Of a stretch of 13,905 nt of DNA, positions 6,125 to 12,995 are shown in pieces. The position numbers and the translations under genes were made by a program. Each line of letters opens with the position of its first letter. The stretch's first letter is position 1. The notes under the pieces are model-generated. The model was not told where the DNA came from, searched no databases, and saw nothing but the letters and a program-made list of their open reading frames with translations. Source of the stretch: JAXHUM01 sp034189325 (GTDB lineage Bacteria; Desulfobacterota; DSM-4660; Desulfatiglandales; Desulfatiglandaceae); the NCBI GenBank assembly GCA_034189325.1, contig JAXHUM010000102.1, positions 1 through 13,905 of the forward strand. The letters are read 5' to 3'.

Positions 6125-7465
6125 TTATTGGTTCTGTTTTTCCATCTCCTGCACTATTTCTTTTAACTTCTCTCTCTGATTATGCTCCGGATTCTCGATA
6201 ACCGCTTCAAGGAGCTTGTTGAGGATCTGCCCCACCCTTGGGCTGGAGGGCAAGCCCGTTATCGTCATGACGTCATGACCGTTAAGTTCCAAATCGGAGA
6301 TGGTGAGTGCAGGCGATCTTCTCATCATGGAGTGAACTCTCTTCCTGAATGCCTCAATCCGATCCCCGTGATCCGTCCCCCATCCATGTGCTACATTATC
6401 GGCCTTTCTCAGGTCGATGAGATCATCGATGTGTTCCGGGCCCACCCTTTTAATAAATCTCCGGATCGCCCTATCGCTCAGCTCCTTTTTAAAATCAAAC
6501 ATGTGATGTGCAATCAAGATCGAGGCTCGAGAGATCAGGTCATTGCTAAACCTCAACCTCACCATGATCTCCCTGGCAAGATCGGAGCTCGCGCCGGCGT
6601 GAGAAAAAAAACGCCATCTCCCCTCGATCTTCTCCCTCACCCGAGGCTTGGCAATGTCGTGAAACAGGGCGGAAAGCCTCAAGACAGGATCGCTCTCGAT
6701 CGCGTCAACAGTCTCCATGATGTGCCGATAAATCGTGTACCTATGGAACTTGTTCTGACGTCTTCTGTACCCCTCCATCAGTTCCGGCAGGATTACCTGG
6801 AGAAGGCCCGTTTTTCTCATCAGATTGAACCCAACCGATGGACGTTCGACCATGAGCATCCTTACAAGCTCATCTCGTATTCTCTCTAACGCTATCCCGC
6901 TGATGGCATGGGAGAAGATTGTAATGGCCGCAAGCGTCTCGGGATCAATCGAGTATCCCAGGTCCTGGGAGAACCGTATCGCCCTCATCATCCTCAACGG
7001 ATCTTCTTGAAACCTCTCTATTGGGCGGAGCACCCCCCGAACCACCCTTCTCCTGATATCCTCCATGCCACCAAAAGGATCGATAATCCTCAGCCCGATG
7101 AGGTCATATGCCATGGCATTGATAGTGAAATCACGATGTGCCAGATCCTCCTCAATGCCCGAACCTATTCCCCCTCCCGGTCCTCGAAAGGTGGTCACCT
7201 CGTAGTGCGTGCCCCCAATCAACAGGGTTATGGTTTCGTGTTTAAGGCGAAAACACCTGGTAGTCGGAAAGAGATGGCGGATTGTCTCCGGCGTCGCATT
7301 GGTTGCCACATCCCAATCCTTGGCCTGAAAACCGAGCAGGAAATCCCGTATGGCCCCTCCCACGAGAAAGGCCTGGTAGCCCCCTTTTGTAAGCCTTTGT
7401 GAAATCTCCCACACAGGGGCAGGAATCCTATCATCTTGTATCATTGGAGAGGTTTGTGTTTTCAT
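6125..7465 (-). CDS. cca: CCA tRNA nucleotidyltransferase / poly(A) polymerase family, with HD domain
   Basis: About 446 residues from the ATG at 7465. A class II nucleotidyltransferase head has FLVGGAIRDFLLG at 33-45, with GG and RD for nucleotide binding. The metal-binding DxD follows as DWDVAT (D50, D52). HRDFTINAMAYD is at about 110-121 and ERFQEDPLRMMRAIRF at about 150-165, with a neck helix ERIRDELVRM. Around residues 248-270 an HD phosphohydrolase-type domain appears (YRHIMETVDA, LSALFHDIAKP). The C-terminal section has LELNGHDVMTITGLPSSPRVG. Intact enzymes add the 3' CCA end to tRNA or A-tails to RNA in the cytosol. Sequence alone does not separate the two, but the HD version is commonly a CCA enzyme. 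The frame is open to a TTG at 7540. I prefer the ATG because homology starts shortly after it and a TATAAT box lies at 7545-7540. Confidence 0.92.
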   Translation of the reverse strand: MKTQTSPMIQDDRIPAPVWEISQRLTKGGYQAFLVGGAIRDFLLGFQAKDWDVATNATPETIRHLFPTTRCFRLKHETITLLIGGTHYEVTTFRGPGGGIGSGIEEDLAHRDFTINAMAYDLIGLRIIDPFGGMEDIRRRVVRGVLRPIERFQEDPLRMMRAIRFSQDLGYSIDPETLAAITIFSHAISGIALERIRDELVRMLMVERPSVGFNLMRKTGLLQVILPELMEGYRRRQNKFHRYTIYRHIMETVDAIESDPVLRLSALFHDIAKPRVREKIEGRWRFFSHAGASSDLAREIMVRLRFSNDLISRASILIAHHMFDFKKELSDRAIRRFIKRVGPEHIDDLIDLRKADNVAHGWGTDHGDRIEAFRKRVHSMMRRSPALTISDLELNGHDVMTITGLPSSPRVGQILNKLLEAVIENPEHNQREKLKEIVQEMEKQNQ

Positions 7466-7539
7466 TGCACAGTCCCGAGCATAGTTTGGGCCACCTATTA
7501 CCGCTCCATGACGGGGCATGGTGGGAGAAGCTATGCCCA

Positions 7540-7545
7540 ATTATA
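7540..7545 (-). promoter_or_regulatory. Candidate -10 box of the cca gene
   Basis: A perfect TATAAT on the minus strand lies about 75 bp before the preferred cca start. The corresponding -35 position holds only TGAAGT, a poor match. If used, transcription would begin near 7533, downstream of the TTG alternative start at 7540, which argues for the ATG at 7465. Confidence 0.3.
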
Positions 7546-7650
7546 CGTTGTATTTAATTATAACTTCATATCAAAAGCTGTTTCAAGGGAATGGATTGAC
7601 AAACCACTCCTCTATCCATACCATATCGCTACGAGCAGAGAAGAGTACAT

Positions 7651-7750
7651 CGGCACTTTCTTCCGATCACTATATCCTGCGGTTACCTTCCCCTTGACAC
7701 ACAAACCCGTTTCCGCTATATCCCTTCCCAGCAAAAGCGAGTCCTTATCG
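7651..7750 (+). repeat. Dispersed direct repeat, right copy (100 bp)
   Basis: This is the partner of 211-310, in the same orientation with no gaps and about 82% identical. It ends 31 bp before the start of the CoA-ligase-like gene. It carries one unit of the 37-bp element that is doubled in the left copy. Conservation is strongest over the promoter boxes and the downstream CAAAAGCGAG segment. Confidence 0.8.
7694..7722 (+). promoter_or_regulatory. Sigma-70-type promoter of the CoA-ligase-like gene
   Basis: TTGACA (7694-7699), a 17-bp spacer, then TATATC (7717-7722): identical boxes and spacing to 254-282. Transcription would begin near 7729 and give a leader of about 50 nt, ending in the GGAGGG ribosome site (7767-7772) before the ATG at 7782. 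Confidence 0.55.
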
Positions 7751-7781
7751 GCAGACTGGGAAAAAAGGAGGGAACCTATCC

Positions 7782-9272
7782 ATGATCCGGAATGACACGG
7801 CGAGTTTGCAAGACAGCGCTCGCTTTTTTGAACCCCGAAGTATCGCTGTGATTGGATCTCCTAGGGAGGCCTTTTTCGGAGGATATGTGGTGGTCAAATC
7901 CCTGGTGAGTTCGGGCTATAAAGGCAGGATTTATCCCGTCAATCCCGGCTGCAAGGACATTCTGGGGATCAGGGCCTATGCTTCCATCAAAGAGGTGGAT
8001 GGAGAAATCGACGCGGCCCTGATTATGATAAACGCCCGTAGGGTCCCCCAGGTCCTCAAGGAGTGTGGTGAAAAGGGTGTCAAAGCGGTGACCGTGGTAT
8101 CCGATGGTTTCGCAGAACGGAACGGGGAGGGAGTCCGGTTACAACAAGAAATCTTGGAGATCGCCAGACAAAGCGGGATCCGCATGATAGGACCCAATAC
8201 CGTTGGGGTGGTCAATACCGCCAACGGCTACAACCCTTGTCCCTATGCGGCCGGGTCTTATTATACCCTGAAGGCAGGGCCGGTGGCGATTTCCTCCCAG
8301 ACGGGCATGACCAACCCCCAGGCCTTTCCTTACATGGATTTCAATATAGGCGTCAGCAAGATCTGCGATTTCGGCAACAAGTGCGACCTGGACGAATGCG
8401 ACCTCCTCCTTTACCTGGACAAGGATCCGGCCACAAAAGTGGCCAGCATGTACGTGGAGAGCGTCCGGGACGGCAAGAGATTCCTGGAAACCGCCAGGAA
8501 GGTCACCAAGCACAAGCCGGTCTGTATTTTGAAGTCGGGCAGGACCCTGCAGGGTGCCAAGGCCTCCGCTTCCCACACGGGATCCATTGCCGTGGATGAC
8601 CGGATCTTTGATTCCCTCTGTCGCCAAGCGGGGATCTTGCGCCTCAACAAATGGCATGAGCTCTTTGATGTGCCCAAGATTTTTGCTCATCAACCTCTCC
8701 CCAGAGGAAACCGTATCGGCATCGTCAGTTACACAGGCGGAGTCGGGGTTCTGGCCACGGATGAAGGAGCCAAGTATGGATTGGAACCGGCCACTCTGAC
8801 CCCCGGGACCAGTGCCCTCTTGGAAGAGGTGTTTCCGGGTTTTGGGAAGACCCCGGTGGATATCGGCCCCGTGGCCCCTGCTGTGCCGGATTTCTTTACC
8901 TCCTTCCCTCGCATCCTTGAGGCGGTGATTGGAGATGATCAGGTGGACGCCCTCCTTATGGTCATATGGGCTGATCCCACCAGCAACAACAATACAGAGG
9001 CCTGTTTGGAGGCCTACGAACGTCTGAGGAGAACCCATCAAAAGCCTGTGGCAACGTGGATCTACGGACCTGAAGTGTCTATGGCCCGTGACCTGGCCAA
9101 CCAACTGGAGGACATGGGTTACCCCGTGTTCAGCGATTCGGAGACGGCCGTTAAGGCTCTGGGACTGGCCTTTCATTACTCTCAATTCAGGGAGTCTTAT
9201 GAGAGAAATAGGACCTGGGCCACGAAGGACAAGGGAATCCATCTGGAGGGGGGCGGCCCGCAGCCCCGATGA
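7782..9272 (+). CDS. ADP-forming acyl-CoA synthetase (CoA ligase) alpha-type protein
   Basis: 496 residues. Order: a CoA-binding Rossmann domain (about 10-140: FEPRSIAVIGSPRE, GRIYPVNPGCKDILG, RMIGPNTVGVVN); a succinyl-CoA-ligase-like flavodoxin domain (about 160-290) with PVAISSQTGM and SHTGSIAVDD, whose His265 matches the His phosphorylated during catalysis; and a third domain (about 300-460) starting at GNRIGIVSYTGGVGVLATDEG. This is the alpha layout of NDP-forming acetyl/acyl-CoA synthetases, which interconvert acyl-CoA, ADP and phosphate with acid, CoA and ATP. The ATP-grasp beta domain that completes catalysis is neither fused nor adjacent, so the partner must lie elsewhere or the protein has another role. 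The ATG at 7782 has GGAGGG ten bases upstream. It stands as a single gene behind its own promoter. Confidence 0.88.
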   Translation: MIRNDTASLQDSARFFEPRSIAVIGSPREAFFGGYVVVKSLVSSGYKGRIYPVNPGCKDILGIRAYASIKEVDGEIDAALIMINARRVPQVLKECGEKGVKAVTVVSDGFAERNGEGVRLQQEILEIARQSGIRMIGPNTVGVVNTANGYNPCPYAAGSYYTLKAGPVAISSQTGMTNPQAFPYMDFNIGVSKICDFGNKCDLDECDLLLYLDKDPATKVASMYVESVRDGKRFLETARKVTKHKPVCILKSGRTLQGAKASASHTGSIAVDDRIFDSLCRQAGILRLNKWHELFDVPKIFAHQPLPRGNRIGIVSYTGGVGVLATDEGAKYGLEPATLTPGTSALLEEVFPGFGKTPVDIGPVAPAVPDFFTSFPRILEAVIGDDQVDALLMVIWADPTSNNNTEACLEAYERLRRTHQKPVATWIYGPEVSMARDLANQLEDMGYPVFSDSETAVKALGLAFHYSQFRESYERNRTWATKDKGIHLEGGGPQPR

Positions 9273-9500
9273 TGCGATCGCCCTCAATCGTCTGGGACTG
9301 GCTCTTGCGGAGTTTGGGTCCCTGTTTCGGAAGGGTTTGCTCCTCTCGTCCCCCGTTACCTGGAATGGGCCAGGAACGCGGGATTCTATCATCTCTCACA
9401 CGGCCGCCCGGGAGGGGAATCCCAACGACATCTCAGGCCTGGAAAGCCGCTATCTTCACAGCATCCCGCATTTCCTCGAGCTGATACCGGCACTGAATTT

Positions 9501-9740
9501 TTACGTCTTGATCATCCATCCCTGGATGGATCCTCCTGTTGGCCGTCCCAAGGTCGCTCTTGAAATGGAGGACTCCCCTGCCTCGGCGGTGATTATGACA
9601 TTGCCCATGATGGCATTGGGCAGGGTAATCTCCACTTCATTGCGGGTCAATATTCGCCTGCTGTAGATACCGATATGGGTAACCTTGCCAGGCTCTCCCG
9701 ATTACAGCACGATGAAACTCCCGAGCTTGTAGGGCGCATC
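9501..9740 (-). pseudogene. MscS-family mechanosensitive channel fragment
   Basis: Reading leftwards from about 9740: DAPYKLGSFIVL, an in-frame TAA (9704-9702), then SGEPGKVTHIGIYSRRILT, followed by RNEVEITLPNAIMGNVIITA and AEAGESS. This is the middle beta-domain of small MscS-type channels (the PxKxGDxIxL, GxVxxIGxxSTRI and IPNxxxxN signatures). The pore-helix half upstream is unrecognisable, apart from a possible trace near 9760. After GESS the cytoplasmic domain no longer matches and a TAA follows at 9503-9501. Only this short core remains, with an internal stop, so it is a relic. Intact MscS proteins release solutes on hypo-osmotic shock. Confidence 0.7.
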
Positions 9741-9839
9741 GGCGGGATGAGCACATCGACACACTCCGGTTCAAACAATAATTATGGATCGCAATTCCGC
9801 ATCGGCCCATTCGGGCTCTTTCGCCGATCGTTGCTTGCC

Positions 9840-9850
9840 TTGACAGTCAA
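9840..9850. promoter_or_regulatory. 11-bp dyad overlapping a -35-like TTGACA
   Basis: TTGACAGTCAA is a perfect 5+1+5 inverted repeat about 58 bp before the membrane-fusion gene. Its left arm is a consensus -35 hexamer, so a repressor bound here would block a promoter. The expected -10 positions (AGCAAT at 17 bp, CAATAA at 19) are poor, so promoter activity is uncertain. Confidence 0.25.
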
Positions 9851-9908
9851 AGCGCGCTAAAAAGCAATAAGTGCTGGCTGATAACGTAACATAAGGAGTT
9901 TTGTTCTC

Positions 9909-11063
9909 ATGTCCAAACGCATTCTGCGCTGGTTCTTGATCCTGGTTGCCATCACCGCCGGCGTCGTCGGCGTCTGGCATTACACCCGGCCCGACCCGAT
10001 CGCAGTGGAGGTCAAACCGGTGAGCCGTGGCACGGTGGAACGGACCGTAGCCAATACGCGGGCCGGAACGGTCAAGGCCTGCAGGCGAGCCAAGCTGTCT
10101 CCCGGCATCGGCGGGCAGATCGCCAAGCTACCCGTCAAAAAAGGGGATTCGGTCACAGCCGGCCAGCTACTGCTGGAAATCTGGAACGCCGATCTGGCGG
10201 CCCAGGCCGAGCTGGTCCAGCGGGAGATAACCGCGGCCCGGTCGCGCCGGGATGCGATCTGCCTGAAGGCTGATGTGGCCAAGCGCAATGCGGACCGGCT
10301 GGTCAAACTGCTGCGTGGCAATGCGGTTTCAGAAGAACGCGTGGACAACGCCATTGCCGAAGCGGACACTTTCATGGCAGAATGCCAGGCCGCCTGGGCC
10401 GAAGTCAAAGCGAGGGAGGCCCAGATGGCCGTTGTACAGGCCAATCTGGCCCGCACCCGACTGGAGGCGCCCTTTGACGGCATCATCGCTGAAATCAACG
10501 GCGAACTCTATGAATATGTCACCCCGTCGCCGGTAGGTATCCCCACCCCACCGGCCGTGGACATTATCGATGTCAGCTGTTTTTACGTGGCCGCTCCCAT
10601 CGACGAGGTGGATGCCGCCGATGTGCGGGTCGGCATGCTGGCCCGGATCACCATGGATGCTTTCCGCGACCGCCGTTTTGAAGGTCATGTCCGCCGAATA
10701 TCCGATTATGTGCTCGATGTCGAAAAACAGGCCCGAACGGTGGAGGTGGAGGTGAGCTTCGGCCGGCCGGAAGAAATCTCGGCCCTGCTGCCCGGCTACA
10801 GCGTCGATATCGAGGTTATTCTGGAGGCGCGCAGCGATGTGGTTCGGGTGCCCACCGAAGCGATCATGGAGGGTCGGCGCGTATTTGTATTTCAGCCCGA
10901 CCAGGGCACGGTGGCCCTGCGGGATATCCGCATCGGAATTTCCAACTGGGACCAGACAGAGGTGCTGGAGGGTCTCACACCCGACGAATTGGTAGTGGTC
11001 AATGTGGACAATCCCGAGCTCGAGCCGGGCGCGACAGTTGTGCGCATCGAGGAGCGTCCATGA
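9909..11063 (+). CDS. HlyD/MacA-type periplasmic adaptor (membrane-fusion protein) of an ABC exporter
   Basis: 384 residues. One N-terminal membrane helix (about 5-24) anchors it, followed by a periplasmic body. A lipoyl-like half (about 55-92) has KLSPGIGGQIAKLPVKKGDS and a GQLLLEI strand. A long Ala/Arg/Glu-rich coiled-coil hairpin spans about 93-178. The second lipoyl half (about 178-198) has NLARTRLEAPFDGIIAEI. A beta-barrel follows, with FYVAAPIDEVDAADVRVGM, then a membrane-proximal domain with VPTEAIMEGRRVFVF. This is the adaptor that links an inner-membrane pump to an outer-membrane channel. The ATG is preceded by AAGGAG at ten bases. The stop overlaps the ATPase start by 4 nt. An unusually long stretch with paired prolines (TPSPVGIPTPPA, about 206-217) lies between the lipoyl and barrel parts. 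No TolC-like gene is in view. Confidence 0.9.
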   Translation: MSKRILRWFLILVAITAGVVGVWHYTRPDPIAVEVKPVSRGTVERTVANTRAGTVKACRRAKLSPGIGGQIAKLPVKKGDSVTAGQLLLEIWNADLAAQAELVQREITAARSRRDAICLKADVAKRNADRLVKLLRGNAVSEERVDNAIAEADTFMAECQAAWAEVKAREAQMAVVQANLARTRLEAPFDGIIAEINGELYEYVTPSPVGIPTPPAVDIIDVSCFYVAAPIDEVDAADVRVGMLARITMDAFRDRRFEGHVRRISDYVLDVEKQARTVEVEVSFGRPEEISALLPGYSVDIEVILEARSDVVRVPTEAIMEGRRVFVFQPDQGTVALRDIRIGISNWDQTEVLEGLTPDELVVVNVDNPELEPGATVVRIEERP

Positions 11064-11740
11064 TTCATCTGGAGAACATTCAGCGGGTTTTCCAAGTCGG
11101 CGATGAGCGGGTCTACGGCCTGCGTCGGGTGAACCTGAACATTCGGTCCGGAGAATACGTGTCTATAATGGGGCCCTCTGGGTCGGGCAAATCGACGCTG
11201 CTGAACATCATGGGACTTCTGGATCGTCCGGATGAAGGCGTCTACCGCTTGGAAGAAGTGGACACCACCGAACTGACTGATCTCCAGCAAGCCGAGGTGC
11301 GGCGTCATAAAATCGGGTTCATTTTCCAGTTCTTTCACCTGATACCGCGCCTGACGGCGGCGGAAAATGTCGAGTTACCCCTGGTGCTGGGCGGTGTTGT
11401 CCCCTCCGAACGCAAAACGCGGGTGCTTGCAACCCTGGACCGCCTTGGGTTGGCCGACCGGGCCCGGCATCGACCGGATCAGCTCTCCGGCGGCCAACGC
11501 CAGCGCGTGGCTATTGCCCGCGCCACCATCATGCGGCCGGCCGTCATTCTTGCCGACGAACCCACCGGCAACCTAGACCGCACCTCGGGCAACGAGGTGA
11601 TCCAAACAATTGAAGATTTGAACCGCTCGGGGATGACCATTATCATGGTCACCCATGATCCGGAGCTGGGTCGGCGCGCGGCGCGCCGCTTGCGCATGCT
11701 TGATGGACGGGTGGTCGACGACGAGGGAACGCCGTCATGA
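11060..11740 (+). CDS. ABC transporter ATP-binding protein (MacB/LolD type)
   Basis: 226 residues with every ATPase signature. Walker A GPSGSGKST is at 38-46, the Q-loop Gln at about 90 (FIFQFFHLIPRLTA), the signature LSGGQRQRVAIARA at 142-155, Walker B VILADEPTGNLD at 162-173, and the switch His in MVTHD at about 199. The ENVELPL segment after the Q-loop is typical of the MacB/LolD/FtsE group that powers extracytoplasmic FtsX-like permeases. It overlaps both neighbours by 4 nt (ATGA junctions), so production is tightly coupled. It is expected to dimerise on the cytoplasmic face of the two permeases. Confidence 0.95.
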   Translation: MIHLENIQRVFQVGDERVYGLRRVNLNIRSGEYVSIMGPSGSGKSTLLNIMGLLDRPDEGVYRLEEVDTTELTDLQQAEVRRHKIGFIFQFFHLIPRLTAAENVELPLVLGGVVPSERKTRVLATLDRLGLADRARHRPDQLSGGQRQRVAIARATIMRPAVILADEPTGNLDRTSGNEVIQTIEDLNRSGMTIIMVTHDPELGRRAARRLRMLDGRVVDDEGTPS

Positions 11741-12942
11741 AAATAATTGATGTCACCCGCTTTTGCTTTCGGGCCTTCTCCGGATATCCGCTACGCACCG
11801 GGCTGATGCTGCTGGCCATGTCAATCGGCGTGGCCTCGGTTATTCTTCTCACCGCCTTGGGCGAAGGGGCCCGGTTCTATGTCTCCCAAAAGTTCATATC
11901 GTTGGGATCCCATCTGCTGGTGGTGCTGCCCGGGCGCTCTGAAACCGTCGGCGGCCCACCGCCCATGATGGGTGAAACCCCGCGCGATCTCACCCTCTCA
12001 GATGCTCTGGCCCTGCTGCGCAGTAGCAGTGTGCGACGGGTGGCACCCATCGTGGTCGGATCGGCTCCGGTATCCCACCGCGCTCTGGAGCGGGAAACGA
12101 CCATCCTGGGCTCGTCCGCCGACCTTTACGAGATCCGTAACCTCACCATGGCCCAGGGCCGCTTCATCCCGGCCGGCGAGGTCACCCGGGCCGAAGCGCT
12201 GTGTGTACTGGGCCACAAAGTCAAGAAGGAACTGTTTGGAAACGATTCGCCCTTGGGGCGCTTTGTGCGGATCGGCGAACGTCGTTTTCGCGTCATCGGC
12301 GTGCTAAGCCGGAAAGGTCAATCCCTAGGGGTGGATATCAGCGATGTGGCTGTTATCCCCGTGGCCTCGGCCCAGAACCTGTTCAACCAGGATTCCCTGT
12401 TCCGCATCCTGGTTCAGGCCCGCAGCCGCGAAGCGATAGCACAGGCCAAACAGGCTGTCTTGGACATTATTCGGGAACGGCACGACGGTGAAGACGATGT
12501 GACCGTCATCACCCAGGATGCGGTGCTGGCGACTTTCGATCGGATCCTGACCGCCTTGACCCTGGCCCTGGGCGGAATCGCCGCCATCAGTCTGGCGGTT
12601 GCCGGGATTCTGATCATGAACGTCATGCTGATCGCGGTTTCCCAGCGAACTGCCGAAGTCGGCCTGCTGAAGGCGATCGGCGCCCCCGGAACTCAAGTAT
12701 TGCTGCTGTTTCTGTCGGAGTCGGCCATGCTGTCGCTGGCAGGAGCGGCTTGCGGACTGCTGGTGGCCGCGCTGGGCGTCCTGAGCGCGCGCCATATTTT
12801 ACCTGAATTCCCGATCGTCGTGCCATTCTGGTCGCCGCTGGCGGCCGTGGGGGTGGCCTTGGTGTCGGGGCTGATCTTCGGCGTTCTGCCCGCCCGGCGG
12901 GCGGCCCGACTCGATCCGGTGACAGCGCTCTCTCGCCGATAG
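11737..12942 (+). CDS. ABC transporter permease, MacB/FtsX family (first of two)
   Basis: 401 residues. The first membrane helix is at about 18-42 (RTGLMLLAMSIGVASVILLT, then ALGEG). A large periplasmic MacB-type domain spans about 45-260 (LGSHLLVVLPGRSE, RFIPAGEV, RRFRVIGVLSRKG). Three C-terminal FtsX helices lie at about 268-300, 324-352 and 366-388, separated by the SQRTAEVGLLKAIGA coupling segment. It ends with the LPARRAARLDPVTALSRR tail typical of the family. These permeases move lipids, peptides or drugs by mechanotransmission rather than by classical transport through the membrane. The start overlaps the ATPase stop. Its stop lies inside the hairpin at 12934-12950. Confidence 0.93.
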   Translation: MKIIDVTRFCFRAFSGYPLRTGLMLLAMSIGVASVILLTALGEGARFYVSQKFISLGSHLLVVLPGRSETVGGPPPMMGETPRDLTLSDALALLRSSSVRRVAPIVVGSAPVSHRALERETTILGSSADLYEIRNLTMAQGRFIPAGEVTRAEALCVLGHKVKKELFGNDSPLGRFVRIGERRFRVIGVLSRKGQSLGVDISDVAVIPVASAQNLFNQDSLFRILVQARSREAIAQAKQAVLDIIRERHDGEDDVTVITQDAVLATFDRILTALTLALGGIAAISLAVAGILIMNVMLIAVSQRTAEVGLLKAIGAPGTQVLLLFLSESAMLSLAGAACGLLVAALGVLSARHILPEFPIVVPFWSPLAAVGVALVSGLIFGVLPARRAARLDPVTALSRR

Positions 12943-12965
12943 GTTCGGCGAAATGTAGCCGCTAC
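12934..12965 (+). repeat. Two adjacent small inverted repeats between the permease genes
   Basis: CGCCGA, a 5-base loop, then TCGGCG (12934-12950) contains the TAG stop of the first permease. GTAGC, one base, then GCTAC follows at 12955-12965. No T-run follows, so this is not a classical terminator. It may tune mRNA stability or the ratio of the two permeases, or be chance in GC-rich DNA. Confidence 0.4.
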
Positions 12966-12995
12966 GCCCCAAACTCAAAACCATCGAATACTTCC

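Larger units (their letters stand above)
7466..7781. other. Divergent intergenic region between cca and the CoA-ligase-like gene
   Basis: An AT-rich middle (about 7540-7580) is followed by the right copy of the dispersed repeat with its promoter. No gene of its own is supported. The plus-strand frame 7436-7795 has no family signature. This is the control region for two divergent genes. Confidence 0.6.
9273..9908. other. Intergenic region with an MscS remnant and the ABC-operon leader
   Basis: No intact gene is supported. On the minus strand, 9501-9740 is a mechanosensitive-channel fragment. Downstream of it on that strand (about 9290-9500) the sequence looks eroded. A 28-codon frame beginning MDDQDVKIQ at about 9520 has no assignable family. 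Toward 9908 lie a small dyad (9840-9850) and the ribosome site AAGGAG (9893-9898) of the next gene. Confidence 0.6.

Noticed and set aside
6182..6889. A 235-codon plus-strand open frame
   Set aside because: It is antisense to the cca gene, whose catalytic motifs are intact, and the translation has no recognisable features.
211..7750. Composite transposon bounded by the direct repeats
   Set aside because: The repeats have no ORF or terminal inverted repeats, no transposase is present anywhere between them, and the enclosed genes include a housekeeping-type cca gene.
8139..9392. A 417-codon minus-strand open frame
   Set aside because: It is antisense to the clear CoA-ligase gene. Its translation is rich in His, Arg, Gly and Pro with no domain, and the plus-strand frame has strong family motifs.
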